Of a stretch of DNA of 64,000 nt, positions 11,418 to 25,184 are shown one piece after another. Location of the stretch: contig OU015535.1 in assembly GCA_907165065.1 (NCBI GenBank), forward strand, positions 248,001-312,000. Direction: 5' to 3'. The stretch's first letter is position 1; every line of letters begins with the position of its first letter. The notes beneath the pieces are model-generated. The model searched no databases, was not told the DNA's origin, and saw nothing but the letters and a program-made list of their open reading frames with translations. The position numbers and the translations under genes are program-made. Source of the DNA: Caprimulgus europaeus (lineage: Eukaryota; Chordata; Aves; Caprimulgiformes; Caprimulgidae).

Positions 11418-11870
11418 ATTGTCCAGAGGAGGCCACAAGGACGATGCCAGGGCTGGAGCAGCTCTGCTGTGAGGACAGGCTGAGAGAGTTGGGGCTGTTC
11501 AGCCTGGAGAAGAGAAGGCTCCAGGGAGACCACCTAGTGGCCTCCCAGTACCTGAAGGGGCTCCAGGAAGACTGGGGAGGGACTTTGGGCAAGGGCAGGG
11601 AGTGACAGAACAAGGGGTGATGGCTTGAAAGTGGCAGAGGGGAGATGGAGCTGAGATGTGAGGAAGAAATTCTTTGGTGTGAGGGTGGTGAGACCCTGTC
11701 CCAGGTTGCCCAGAGAAGCTGTGGCTGCTCCTCCCTGGAAGTGTTCTTGGCCAGGTTGGATGAGGCTTTGAGCAACCTGGTCTAGTGGAAGGTGTCCCTG
11801 CTGCTGGCAGGGGGGTTGGGACTGGATGAGCTTGAAGGTCCCTTCCAACCCAAACCAGTCTGTGATTCTT
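11418..11870 (+). mobile_element. CR1 LINE, 5'-truncated
   Basis: This is the 3' part of CR1 in the sense orientation of BICD2. It runs from 'gtccagaggaggccacaagg' through 'gctgttcagcctggagaaga' and 'gtcccaggttgcccagagaa' to the end 'caaaccagtctgtgattctt'. Long minus-strand frames here are antisense CR1. It closely resembles the copy at 44575-44841 and the antisense copy at 4182-4715, so these belong to one subfamily. Confidence 0.93.
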
Positions 11871-14800
11871 GCCATGCTGGTATGGTAGGGGTCTGTACTG
11901 GGATGTTGTTTCTCCTGCAATGCTTTTGTCTTTACCTAAATAATCTGTTCTTATTAGAGGCTCACATTTGACATCCTCCAGTGCGCATTCCCGGGTGAGG
12001 GCATCTGAGCTGAGGCCCTGCGTGTGGGGTGGAGGTCTCCTGGGTGCTGGAAGAGCACAGTGACGGGGTCAGCAGGAGGGGACAGACACTTAGCAGCAGA
12101 AACACTGCATCGACTCCTGCATGCTGGCAGCCTCTCTCTGCAGGTGCTGCAGGGGAGGACCTCTTCAAAGCCATGATGCTGAGGGCTTGGGTGAACCTGG
12201 TTTAGGGTGGGAAGCTGCTTCCGATGGGCACCGCTCCGTGGGTGATGGCTGTGCGTTCCTGCATCCCTGAAGTGGAAGTTTGTGCAGCCCATGATGTGGC
12301 AGACATCCTGCCTGGAAACTGAAAATCTCAAGCCTCCAGTCATCAATGTTTTGTCACATGGGGTCTTCACGCAGCTCTGCTTTGGTAATACCCATGGTTT
12401 ACTCATTTCAGATCACAGTTCTCGCTTGCCATTTCAACATCTGCTGGAACAAACTCGCTAGTTTCAGGGGTGTTAATACCTAGTGTATCCCTTTGAATTT
12501 AGGACCATTTTTCTTTTAATCTGAAGGAGAATTCTAATGATTTGGAAAATTGCCTGACTTTCCTGGGAGGGGGCAAGTGGGTGGGAACAGCAGTTGTTGG
12601 GGTCTGTGCACTGCCCTGGAGTAAATGGATTCACGATTTCCTCTTTCGCTCTACTGTATGTGAGGTTGTGACTAATCTGTAGCAGCGTGGGGCCAGAAGA
12701 TGACTTCCAGAGGGTGATGCATCCTCCGGGCATTCATTTGCTTTCTTTCTCTGCTTTTGGCAGACTGTGGAGAATTGTTTGTTCAGATCTGGTAACCCAG
12801 CAACAGAGGAATATAGCATGGGTTTGAAATAAGAGCCACAAAACCCTGGCAGAGGGAAGCGACATAAATAAACTTTGCCATCCAAATGAATGCAGGAGCC
12901 TCCATTTCAGAGAATCACTGAAGTTTTAAATGTAATAGCTGCAGAACTGTGACTTTTTTCTTATCTTTCTCTTCCCCTAGCTCTTGTCTTCCTTCTTTCC
13001 ACCTCTTGCTTTCCTTCCCCTCTTCTCTCCCCAGCTGTTTTCCCTTCTCTGGCTGAAATACACACCAGGCAGTGGATTCTCTACATCCTGATGTGTGTAG
13101 GACTCCTCCTGCAGACAGGCATCACTTTGGAGTGGGTAGATGGGACCTACCTGAAGAGTCTGCTACGAGCTACGGTCCATCCTGTCCATAAAACAGATGG
13201 CTTTGGCCACTGGCTCTCTGGGGAAGCAGGGACCCCCAGTGTCTAGAGGGTCTCTTACACAGAAAACTGTTTGGCTCTGGGGTCCGTGTGCCTGGACATG
13301 GTCCTGATTGGGAATGTTTGGCCCAAACGCAGTTGAAGCGCGGGGTGGGAGTGGATAAGGATTCTCTGTGGTTGTGTTCGGGGAGCGGCCATGCCATACT
13401 GTGACTTGTACAGCTCTCACTGGAGCAAATGCTCTGTCTGGTGGTGTGCTGTATGGCCCAGCCTCTGCAGCATGCCAGAGTCCTTTGTCTCCTTCAGTCT
13501 TTTGTTTTCACCCCTTAATTGCTGCCAGTGTGCAGTCTGGGTCTCAGCAAGCTTATGGAGCAGTGCTGAGCGCTGTGCTGCAGGCAGCGTTATGGTACAT
13601 TCATTCGGAAGTCTGAAGTCTCTCCACAAGTCCTGTCTGTCAGTGCTGGACAGAGCTGGTCCCGTCCTTCAGCTCTGTCTCCAAGGCAGAGAGGGATATT
13701 GACCTAATGGATGAATCAGCTTATTTCTTCAGTATTGCTACGAACTAAAAATATGTTTGAAGTGCCATCTAGCCTGCCAAAACCAAAGAGGTGTCACTGC
13801 TTCCTGTGCGCAGGGAGTTGGTTACACCTGATTTTAGTCTCTTTCCAAGGTCAGAATCCTTTTTGTTTTCAAATGATCAATGGATGATGTTTGTTTGGAG
13901 CTTGTTCTCTTGCAGGAGCAGATGACTCTAAAGTGGAAGGGATTTTCTTGCACACCCTGCACACAGGGTTGTGTGTGTTTTGAGGGAGAGATTTGGTCGT
14001 GATGCCCAGTGTGGCTGAGTATCGTGCCATGTCTGTAGTCCAGCCCAGCCCTCTGGCTCTTGCTAGAGCTGTGCAGTGAGTGCCCTGCCAGGAGCTATGG
14101 ACGAAACTTCTTGGCAGTGTGATGTTAAGGAGGAAACAGAGAATGCATTTTCAAGCAGTTAGTATATAATTATTTAGTGTTTTCTCAGATGTCATTTGAA
14201 GGGGGCATTTGGCCTTTGTAGTGGGAATCGGCTGTTGTAGGATGAATGTGATTGTCCCCAAGAGGCAAGGAGCAGGACAAGCAGTGTCATGTAGCATGTG
14301 CCCTCAGCTTTGGTACATACTATCAAAAGAAGAAATATTATTTTGCCAAAACATACTTCCCTAAATAAATTTTGGTCTCTGATTAAGCTAAAATCATTCA
14401 GCAGTGGTCCTGATTTAAACTTTTCTCTGGCACAGTTTAATCCAGTAGCTTTCTGAGGCTTCTGTGTGAATAAAGGCTCCAGCCTGACTCGTATCTTAGT
14501 TCACTGTGTTCAGCAGCTGTGCAAGCAATTCAGCTTGGCTCCCTTTTTGTGATGCTTTCATAAGGTCTTTGGCTTTAACTAAGAAGTGGTTAAAATAAAA
14601 TATTCTTGGCTGTTAAAATGGGGTAATAATTTTTCACATAAATAATTTCTCTTGAAGTGAGGAACGAGGATTGATCTGTTCATTTCCAGATTAAATTTTC
14701 TTCTGCAATCTTCAAATTTTATATAAAAGTACATAATTTAACAGCTGTAATGTAATTAACAGTGAGGCTTGACCTATAACAAGAGGTGTCATTTTTCCCT

Positions 14801-17800
14801 TCATCAAATACCTATTCTTCCACGTGGTTCTTCTTTTCCTCAAACTTTTGTGACTTTGATCTCTGACACTTCTCATTACAAAAGTCCAGTTTACACATTT
14901 GATAATGATTTTCATTCTGTCACTCAGCAGCACTGGGATGTTCTCCCACATCTTACAGCTGTGGTGGTAGGCAAGGGGCTTTAAAGAAAAATTAGCATTT
15001 CGAATGCAGCAACATATTTAGTGTGACGAAAGGTATAGAAAATGCAAACCTTTGTGCACCCTCTGTTGCATTAGTACCCTTAAGAAGGCTTTGTCCTGGC
15101 CTTGTCCTCTAGAAAAATATGCTGATTTTCTTTTCTCCCTGTGATAATGGAATGGTAAGCTTTGTGATCTTAATAAATCCGACCGCTCTAGCTTTTGTCG
15201 GCGGCTCTCTGGTCTTTCATGACAATATGGATGGTTGTTTTTAAGTTTGAATGGCTGGTTGATTTTTGAGATGAATGAGATCCTGTCATGTAAGAATCCA
15301 TCTTATGTATACATAACAAGGAAGCCTAATGTGAAAGTGGGATCTTTAGCATACTGTATAGCTACACTGAGTCTGCATTTAAACAGTGTAAATGAGTTAA
15401 CTTCAAGTGCATGAAAACCAGAACGTTTTGTTAGCTGCAAAATCTCCTTGCTATGGCAGGTTTATTAGGCATTGTTTGTGTGTTTGTAGAGGCCTTTCTT
15501 TCCTGATGGGAAGAAGGTAGGTTCAGCAGATTGCAGTTTCAAGTATTCCACTGGGCTTGTAATTTCTTTCTTTGTGTATCTTTAATAAGAATTTTACTTT
15601 AAATCCAAACTTCTCCCATTTTTGTGTCATTGATTTTGGCAAACATTTCTGATTTTTTTCAGTCTGCTTGTGTTAGGATATAATGGTCTTTTCCTCCTGG
15701 CTTTTTATGATCAAAACAATTGCAGGTGGGCAGGAATGCACTTACCTGTCCCCTCATGTCAGCTGCCGAGGTTACACAGAGCTGATGAGGACAGACTTGT
15801 AATTTACTTTTCCTAATTAGTAAAATCCCTCTAACAACTGATTATTCGATTGTGGCAAGATCTTCTGGGACTTCAGTGGGAACAGAGACCAGTCCCATAT
15901 GACTTTTTCATCAGTGAGTTATGACAGTCTTGCCAGCAAAACTAATTGAAGTGAGAGGGACTTAAGAAAACATTAAAGCCTCTTTTCTGCCATGTGCTAG
16001 GCTTGCACGGGACGTGCCGAGGTCTGTGCCCTTGCTTGTGCAGGAAACCTCTTCAGGGGAGACAAAGAGGAGAAAGCTGCCCCTCTAGCCTTACATACAG
16101 TTTTTCATAGACAAAACCTTGGCTTTGCATGGTTCCTGTTGGCAGTGTTGCCAGTCTTAAATGCCAAAATATCAATGCCAATATTCAACTGTGCCTTTAA
16201 AAAGAAATTATGTCTGCAGTTTCTTGTAGTGAAGACAGAGGAAGGAAAAATTGAGAGTTGTGTTGACTTGTTTCTTTTGCACACCCACAGAGGGTAGAAA
16301 ATGCCTGAACTGCCCCCACATTTTCCCCTCCTCTCCTAAGGAAGACAAATTCCACAGCTTCACCAGTTGCATTTTAAATGCCAAATAATTTAGGACCTCG
16401 GATACTCTTGAGACAGTTTTGTGTTTGCATGTCTGCAGTGTTAACAGCATCTCACCTTGTTCAGGTGTTTGTAGTCCTGAGCCCCTCGCATAAACAAGTG
16501 TGTGCACAGCATCGTGCCCTGGGCTCTGTACCTGCTTGGAGTTTAACGGGAGTTAAGGCTTGTGCCTTCAAAGAGCCTTTTTTGCAACTTTTCTCAAAAC
16601 AGCAAAGTGTGGTCTGTGTTGTTCTCTAATTACTTACAAAATGGGAGACTTAATGGGAATGCAGACGGACCCTGAAACCTAATGAGCAGACTGCAGTGAC
16701 CTTTCTTCCCTGACAGCAGGAAAATTATGTGCTAGCATTTCCTGGGAGCTGTGCCCCCGTGTCCTGTGGGGGAGCAGGCTCGCTGCAGCGTGGGAGTGCA
16801 GTGAGACACCCTCGTAAATACTTGGATTTTTTTCTGCAGTTGCAGCACCAGAATTTTGTCTTGTTTTCCTCCCTCCTTTATTTTGGGAGGAATGTTTCAT
16901 GAGCAGGAAATAGGAATTGCTGTTCTGTGAGCACAGCTGTTTTAAATAAACTTAAAACCAGTGGAAGGGTGTTCAACTCGCTCCTTTCAGAAACGGACAA
17001 AAACCTCATGGAATTGCAATGACTCATTTGCTTTTTGAAACAGCAAACTTAGTTTTTTAACTGTCCTCTTGCATCCTTAGTTTCCTAGCATCACAAATTT
17101 CCTTACTGTGTCAGTGAGGCTATTAAAGATGTTTCTCTCATTAAATTTGTAAGTAAATTGAAGGAAAGATATTTTAGATTTTGTGCTTTACTACTGGAGT
17201 TTAATCTTACATTAACATTCATTCCTTCTTTAATTTTGTTTAGACTTTGGAATTTGAGTTCTTATTACCTTTGTTGAGAAAGGAAATACATCCTGAAATG
17301 ACAAAAACCTGTTTTCAATTAAAACTTAATGTACTTAAGCAATTTTTGATAAAACTCCCTTAAATACAGTCCATGGGATTAATGCTTTGTCTCATGTTTG
17401 CATTGCAGTACAGACAATTTAATACTGAATTGATGGATTTGGCTAATTTAACGTAACCTTGGTAAACTTCACTGAGAAATCTCTTTGAAGACATCAAACA
17501 TGACTGTAAAAACAAATTTCCTTATGACACACAACTAACACAGTGTAGATTTATGTATTACCTTGGAAGTTAATAAAGCATAGATGTGTCTTGCAACAGG
17601 AGGCAGCTACTTGTATTTGTATTCCTTACTCTCTGTGTGTACATGTGTGTGTCTGGCAGATTCTAGCATTGTGAGAAGACTGAAAAAGCTCAAGTTTGTC
17701 CTTTTTGCACGTGACAGCAAAACACAAGAAAAGAAAAACACAAGAAAAGACCCTCAATCTGCTGCTCTTCTTAGGAATGTATTTTGAAAAATGTTTATGA

Positions 17801-18035
17801 TCATTCACCTTTTTATATATAATGAAAGAACATATAAATCATTCTCTTATGCAGAGCTCAGCAGCTGCTGCTTGAGCAGGGGGAAGGGTTAAGGAGAGCA
17901 AAAGTGAGACAGGACCTAGTGACTGAGCTTGTGACTTTAAGTCCTTGCCCTGCCTACCTGAGCACCGTGCTCAACAGAAACCCCTCCTGGGGCTGCGGTG
18001 GCTGAGGTTTGCAGCCTTGTCTGATACCTTTCACT

Positions 18036-18058
18036 TTCTCTCTCTCTCTCTTTTTTTT
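18036..18058 (+). repeat. CT microsatellite plus T run
   Basis: A run of CT dinucleotides is followed by eight T residues. It is a pyrimidine tract with no further recognisable role. Confidence 0.85.
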
Positions 18059-18557
18059 CTTTCTTCTACTTGCTCTTCTACACCTTGAAAAGTTTGTTGT
18101 GTCTTCTTTCCAAATAAACTTTCCTGGAGAGTTTCATTGGATCTGTGAAAGGGTTTTTGGAAGGCATCTTTCCCAGAAATGAGTCGGGTGGTTGCAGAGC
18201 TGCCTCTCTCATTTTCTGACTCCTGGTCAGTCCGTGCTTGGTATTGCATGAAGGTTTCGCCCTTTTGTTAAGGTCTCCTGTGATTACAGTTGCTGAATTC
18301 AATCTCCTAATTTAATATACATCTTTTTGGTAATTCAGTTTGATCTTAAAATTTCTTTATGTTCAGAAGATAAAAGGGAATATGTGGAAAAGGCAACAAC
18401 TCTTTTTTGTAGGTTTTTTTATCCTCAAAGGATGCTGTTTCCCTTGCCCTCCTGCCTGTCCCTATGTGTACTGTGCACTCAGGAGCCGTGGTCTTCCTGG
18501 ACTTGAAAGGGAATCTCTGAGGCAGGGGGCAGTTGAGGCTGGACAGGCTGGACAACT

Positions 18558-18579
18558 GGGTGGGTGGGTGGGTGGTGGG
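18558..18579 (+). repeat. (GGGT)n microsatellite, G-quadruplex candidate
   Basis: Four consecutive GGG runs separated by single T bases (18558-18572), plus a fifth GGG at 18577-18579, give the ideal sequence for a parallel G-quadruplex with one-base loops on the BICD2 sense strand, and so also in the pre-mRNA. Folding is inferred. Confidence 0.8.
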
Positions 18580-21500
18580 TAGGTCTGTCTGAGCTCCCCA
18601 CAGGAACAAGAAGAAACTGAAGCTGCTTGATTCGACAGATATTAGCCAACTCCAGCCTCCTTCCTGTCTTCCTTCCTCTGTAAACCCACAAGGCTTGGTT
18701 TGGTTTTGTTACTATTCATGATTGTGAAATTGCTGCAGTTAGAGAGCAGAGTACTTTACATAAACTTTATAAAGTTTTTCCTTTTCTTTTTTTTTTTCAT
18801 GAAGGATTTTTACCAAAAGGTCTTCAAAAGTGAAAGCTTATAGTAAAATTAAAAAATGAAGTTTTATTTGAAATTTAACATTACCAATCTGTTACAAGCC
18901 TGTCACGTTTTTCTTAAAATGTTAGCAATTCCCATGTGCAACTGTTGCTTTCAGTTGTGCATGCATGCTGTGTTTTGCCTTGCATGGGGTTATTTATATA
19001 ATAAACATTGTGATGTAGTTTCTGTATCCACTGTATTAATGTTAGAGCAGTGCCAGGTGTACAGGGATGTGCACGATTGGCTTAAAAAGAAAATGATCAG
19101 CCTTGGCCCAGGCTACTTTGTGTAAAGCACAGTTAGCAGGAAGGAGTGGTGTTCTGCCCTGGGACAAGTAAAGTCCAGCCAACAGAGCTTTCTCACTCTC
19201 TTGTGACTATCAATTCTAGCCAGCTGCAAAGGAGAGTTTCTTTTTGCAAGACAGCCACGTTTGCCAGTGGTGGAGAGCTGCTGGGGATCCTACAGCAGAT
19301 TTACATGGTAACAGCTTGGTGCTTGTGTGTCTTTTCTCTGGGGTGAGCATGCTGTGTGCTGGGTGAGCAGCACAGGAGGGGATATTCCACTGGAAAGGTG
19401 TCACACAGCAGCAGGTAGCTGGCTTACAGACTGCCACGAGAGACTGTGTGAGAATAAGTGAGATTGACCTCGCCATGGTTTCAGCTGGGATGGATGGAGA
19501 GGGTGCAGGACATGCTGATGAGAAACATCCCCTGGTAGGAAGGTGCCTGTGTGTGCACTAGACTCTTCTGGCTCTTGGCTGGGATTTGAGGGGTTGAATA
19601 TAACATCTGCTAGGTCCCACCTGCAGCTTTGTCAGTGCCTTCATTTCAGCCACATTTACTCAGACACAATAAGTGAAATACAAGGCAGCTATTTCTTTTT
19701 TTAGACATAATGTTCTCTACTGTGAGTCCAATTCAGGAAGCTATTTAAGGTGGGCTGAAGCCAAAATATCTAAACTAATCCCTGGGAAATGAGACCACTT
19801 GCACTTAGCTGGCTAAATTAGAGCGGTGTTTGTGGAGTTAGGGGTGTTGTAAAACATGTCCCCCCTTGCACACTGGTTACAATGGAGTCTTGTTCTAAGA
19901 TCCTTCAGTAATCACAGAAATATTTTAAGAGCGTATTTGAGTCACTTAGAACAAATCCAGCTGTGGAGTTGTTCAGCTCCAGTACTTGTGTTGCAACAGA
20001 ACAGTCCATAAAAACTAAAGGCTCATTGACAGCACAAACTCAGTGTGCCATGTCTAACTTAGAATTTTCTATTCTTTGCCCATAGGTTATGGAATATTCT
20101 CCATCTTTGGAGGCATTTAGAACCCAATGGGACAATGTCCTGAGCAACCTGCTGTAGGTGGCCCTGCTTTAAGCAGGGAAGTGAGACTAGGTTATCTCCA
20201 GAGCTCCTTGCAGTCTCAGCTGTTCCGCAGTTCTGTTATTCTGCTGCTTACATATGTATGTGTTTTACATACTGTGCTTTATAATATGCCCTATAGTTTG
20301 GGGTACAGTTCTAAAGATTGAGCTCGTTTCTATGATTCCCTCCCTCCAGCTATGTTTAGGCAGTGAATTCTGGCTGAAGGACTGAGTAGTTGCTTCTAGA
20401 TTTTAGCAAGTGGAGCATGTGAGATATGCGAGTTGCTTGACTGGATCTCGGGAGGGCGGGAGGAATGCTGGCTGCTGTGGCACTCAGCATTACCTCCTGG
20501 GAAAGGAATGCAGAGATGGGCTGTCTTCTCTCAGTGGCGGGACTTCCATGGGCTTTATAGTTTTATTCTCACATTTAGGTTTTTGCAGTGATCCTACCAA
20601 TCACTTTTGTATTCTGGAGTTTTGAAGCTCTCCTCTCACCCCTGCATGTATTCTACATCCTTCTACCCTCTAGCCTTGCAAACTGCTATTTAACTCCTAG
20701 AATGGTGTACGTGAATTATGGACACCTTTAACTTCTCTGGGGTTCTGGGATGGGAAAATTCTGTATTCCAGGGTTAATTTTGACACAAGTGAGCCATGGT
20801 TGGTTATACTTTCCCGTCCTCCTGGGTCCCCAGCGGAGTAAAACACAGTGGCAAACTGGAGGGGAATTGTCCATAGGACTGTCTGTGGCCAGTAGAATCA
20901 GGCTTGAAGTAAGTATCTTAGCTTGTGACTACTCCTTTCTAAATTTTGGAAGGTTTTTAGGAAGATGAGAGAGCCTGTGAGTGCTGAGGTGTAGATTTTG
21001 TGTCTGGGCTGCTCGAACAGTGGACTTGAAGCTTGGGCTGGCCTGGAAGTTTGGAAGAAAACCTTCCTATTGAACTGTTCTGTATTTCAGTCTGTCATGG
21101 ATATGTGCTAGGGTAGGGGGAGCATAGGTTTCCCAGCGGTTTCATGTTTGAGATGACTCCCCACCCAAGGACTTTCTAGTAAATCACCTTGATCTTATCC
21201 TCTCTGTGGAAGGAGTCAAGGAAGAGAAAAATCTAAAGATTCCTTGTTGTCTACTCGTTTGACTTGGGAAACAGGTAGAAACCAAACAGCAGGAGGACAG
21301 TAAGAAATGTAGTGACAGAGCTGCTAATATCTGCAGGTGCCTCTGCGTAGAACAAAAGCTGTGTGCATTTACATTACCTACTAGTCTGGTTTGTAGCTGG
21401 TTGCTCTAATCTAGCCTGTGTGGCCAAGCGCCCTAAAATATAAATGAGTTATTGGGACTGAAGCAAATGGAGCCTTTTAACGTGACACAAAGCCTGTTAA

Positions 21501-23265
21501 CATCAAAATTGGTCTGCTGTTGCCTCTGACCTCGCCATTGTTAGGGTTTGCAGGGAGCACAGTGGGGCTTTCATTCCTCTCGTGCTCCTCAGCCCTGGGA
21601 CTGCAGCTGGGGAACGCCTCGTGGGATCTGGCTCCCCCCGGGAGGCTTGCGGGGCTGGTGAGCTCCTGCGAGGCGACTGCTCGCTTTGGAGGGTCTTGGC
21701 TCTGGGAATTGTGAGAACTGCCCTCAAAGAGCCTTTATCGACCCCGTGGTCTGCCCTTCCTCTTCTTCATCAGCGTGGTTGTATAAGCCCTTATTTTCAC
21801 AACAGGCCTGTCCTGTATGTACTCACAGTAGGCCTGAAATAGCATTAAGGCTGACACTGTATTTCTATGTGTGCTTCCCAAGGAATGTATTTTCTCATCT
21901 TATCATCATTGTTCTGTGTGGCCAGGTCGTCTCCATAGAAAGTGATTAAGCTGATGAAAGTATTTCTCTTGCCCTGGGCTCCTCTATTTGCTGCTGAGTA
22001 CCATGCTGTGTTAGTCATGTGTTAGCTTTGTCTTACTGCACATAATATTAGGCTTTGTATGAAGAATGTGGCCTTAATCTTCAGTGGCCGCTGCTGCACA
22101 AGGGAATAGAGCCTCCCTAAGATGTGGAGTTTATGCAGGTCTGAGTTTTGTTCCATTGCCTCTTGGTTCAACGAGGCTCTAAAGCTAGGTTTGACTTGTA
22201 AAAGATTGCTAGAGCTATCAAGAACAGCCCAGCACTTGGTGCCTGTGTGCCCTGAAAAGCTCTCCAGTGCACAGGCTTGGACTGTTTAACTCTTCTTTTT
22301 GTGTTTTAAGATCAGTCCTAATGTGGCCTTTGGAACTGGTGTTGCAGCAGAGCGGGGTTATAGTCTTTTCCTATTGCTCATGTAGCATCTTGAAATTTCA
22401 GGACTGTAGATAATGAGTATATTACTATTTCTCTTTCTTCTTGGAGTGCAGAAAACTGCTGTAATAATGGAAGAACTACATTTGAGGAATTTGAATACCT
22501 CTTAGTTTTTGTTTAACTTTGAGACCTTCATGTGCCTGAAAACACTGTCTATTTATAATACAACAAATTGGCTTGCTGAAATTCCAGCTCTAAACGTGAA
22601 ATGAGCTCTTGGAGAGACAGAATTCTTCCTCGTAGTCATAAAAATTAAAACTGATCTGCTTCAGTATGACACTGAGTGCCAGGCGAGGCTGTCTGCTTCT
22701 CTTCTTCTCTCTGCTGTGTTGGGGTCGTTTTTGAATGCCTTTGAACTAATCGTGACTTAGACATTAAGTCTTGTATAGAAGTAGCTGATGTTTCGTTTGA
22801 GGATGAACAGCAAGGGCAGCAGTGGCAGTGAAAGCAAAGAAGTGTCATAGTATCCAAGGGAGTGATGGGGTGGGTAGGTGCTGTTCGGTGTGCCCTTAAG
22901 AAGAGCCACGTGTGTCACTCTGAAAGGCTGAAGAACATAGCTTTACACTTGCTGCAGTTCTGCCTTTGCTCTTTGTTACAGTCTCTTGCTTAGTCTTCTA
23001 AATCTGGGAAAATGTACTTTTGATCAATTACCTTTGTGACTAGAGTAGAGCAGACAATAAATGGAGGTGTGCTACAGCAGCTCCTGAAGCTGCACAGAGG
23101 CGTAGCTTAATTCACTCCATGGTACTGTAAACATCTCGGTACATCTGCTATGGCCCTGCTGTGTGGCTGCATTAAGTACATATTGCATATTTGGGGTCTG
23201 GTTTCCTTCCAGGCCCACTCTCTATCTACATGTAATGCGTGTGTCTGAGCACATTACATCTTAAA

Positions 23266-23470
23266 TGTAGTTGAGGAAAAACTTCTTTCCTGTGAGGGTG
23301 CCGGAGCCCTGGGCCAGGCTGCCCAGAGAGGGTGTGGAGTCTCCATCTCTGGAGATGTTCAAACCCACCTGGACACTTTCCTGTGCAACCTGGTGTAGGG
23401 AACCTGCTCTGGCAGGGGGGTGGGACTGGATGATCTCCTGAGGCCCCTTCCAACCCCACCAGTCTGTAGA
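23266..23470 (+). mobile_element. CR1 LINE 3' fragment
   Basis: It contains 'ttcctgtgagggtgccggag', 'ggctgcccagagagggtgtg' and the end 'ccttccaaccccaccagtct'. It is nearly identical to the 3' part of the copy at 45128-45558 and to the antisense copy at 50478-50650, so the three share a subfamily. The minus-strand frame at 23226-23483 is antisense CR1. Confidence 0.9.
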
Positions 23471-25184
23471 TGCTTTCAGTCATCAGTTGGCAGTAACTTC
23501 AGCATCCACATAGTTGTGCCAGAGCATGCAGAGTGGCTTCACATTGGGCCCTGTGGAGAGCGGCAGAGCAATGAACTTCTTGCCAGCATGCCAAGAAAGT
23601 GGTACTTTGCAGTGATTTATTTGATCAGGTAATATTACACAAGCACCCTGAATCTACAACTGCAAAAATATATCCCTATGAAAAAAACAGAACCAAGCAA
23701 GGCAAAATTCCACTACTGTTTGGTCCTCTAAAGTAAGTGTCTTCCAAGGCCTTTTTGAGTGCAACGCCAGGCTACTCGGTGTTGAAGGGAACTGAGGGAA
23801 GAATGCCCTGGGCAAGTGACACCATTATTCAAGTCAGGTATTGTTCTCAAATAACCCACAGTATTTCAAACTAGTATGTCCTTACTGGATGAAACTGAAG
23901 TTTGGTCATCTGCTTTCTCTTCTGTAGCATCTGCCACAGCTGAAAGAAGGTCAGAAATGGTCTGCTTGTGTGTGTGAAAACTAGACAAGAAGTTTAGTTC
24001 TGAGATACTGGTAAAACAGGACTGTTCCTTGTCTCAGCTCGGATGATTTCCCCGTGCTATGTAAAGTCTGAGACTGAAGTAATGTCTTGAATAGATGTGT
24101 GTCCCTGACAGTTGCTGGTTAGCTAGATTTGGTTAATGTGTGATATTTTTAAGGACTCTTACACAGCTCTCTTGGAGGCCATGCTTTTTGATCTTTACCT
24201 TGGAGATGAGCATGGGGGACAAACTCTAGCCTTAGGTTAGGAATCCAGAAGCAGTTACTGCACAGAGGGGATGGGGACAGTTGGCTGCCCATTCATATCT
24301 GAAGGGCAATGTGGTTGAGCACCCACAGGCTTGTGTCACTTGTTCCCACTCCTACTTCTTCCTGTCCTTGATTTCATTCCTATTCCTCAGTTTCCTCCTG
24401 AACTCCATTGCTGTCTCTACCATTCAGGTTCCCTTGATCTCACTGCTGCCACTGTCACCCTGTGCCACTGTTGTGACTGTCTTCTCTCGTCTTTTCCCAT
24501 GGACACGTGTTCTTTGCCTCTTCCTTGTAAGATTTGCTTTCTCCCTTGACACTAGTAGTTCTCAAGGCTCCTCATCAAATCAGTCCTTTCCTAACAATTT
24601 TGTTCTCCTGCTCCTAGTCTCCTTGCTGAAGAGTCTCTTTCTCCCCTCCCTGGCTCCCAGTATGTTCACGTGGCTCAGCCAGCTGGGCAGCAGCATCATC
24701 TTTCAGGCCTGAGGCCATCAGAAATGGCAGGCACTGCCAAGCATGGGTGAGTAGTGGAGGGGGAAGAGGTTTGACCTTGGCTTAAGGCCTTGTCTGTGCA
24801 TAGAAATTACTACTTTTAATTGAACTTTTGAAAAATAAGGCTGAGTTGAGTTAAACTGTGCGACGGGCTCTGGGATGTCCTGTGCCTGCCTAAACTGGGA
24901 TTATTCCAGTTTATTGTTTGAGCACAGCTGTGAGACAGGTGTTACTGCTGCAGCAAAACCTGTTTGAACAAGAATTAAGTTTTCCTGGACCCTGTTCTGG
25001 AGGAGCATTAGGATTGCTCCAAATTAGATGACATTTGTAACAGGCTCCTGAGGGGCTGTGAGCTACTGGATCTTGGCAGGGATCTCGCAACCCTACACCT
25101 GAGTCATGTCATGCATCTGCTCTGGGCAGAGCTCTCGATGCCTGAGAATACAGCCCAGTGCCTGTGTGGCCCTGTCAGCAGGGA

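Larger units (their letters stand above)
11871..23265. other. Intron 1 single-copy sequence
   Basis: I see no exon, RNA gene or recognisable transposon in this 11.4-kb stretch. A pyrimidine-rich tract occurs at about 12955-13045. Near 21500-21950 the sequence is relatively CpG-rich and open in three frames, but it has no recognisable product. Microsatellites at 18036 and 18558 are listed separately. Confidence 0.5.

Noticed and set aside
15179-15203. Isolated cluster of four CpGs with inverted CCGAC/GTCGG words
   Set aside because: Only about 25 bp long and without other motif support. It is too short to separate from chance.
19394-19440. MIR-like words (gtgtcacacagcagcaggta)
   Set aside because: Only one block matches and the flanking MIR blocks are absent, so a chance match is more likely.
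24281-24712. 143-codon + frame rich in Leu, Ser and Phe, resembling membrane segments
   Set aside because: The underlying DNA is pyrimidine-rich, which by itself gives Leu/Ser/Phe codons. No family was recognised and it has no splice or promoter context.
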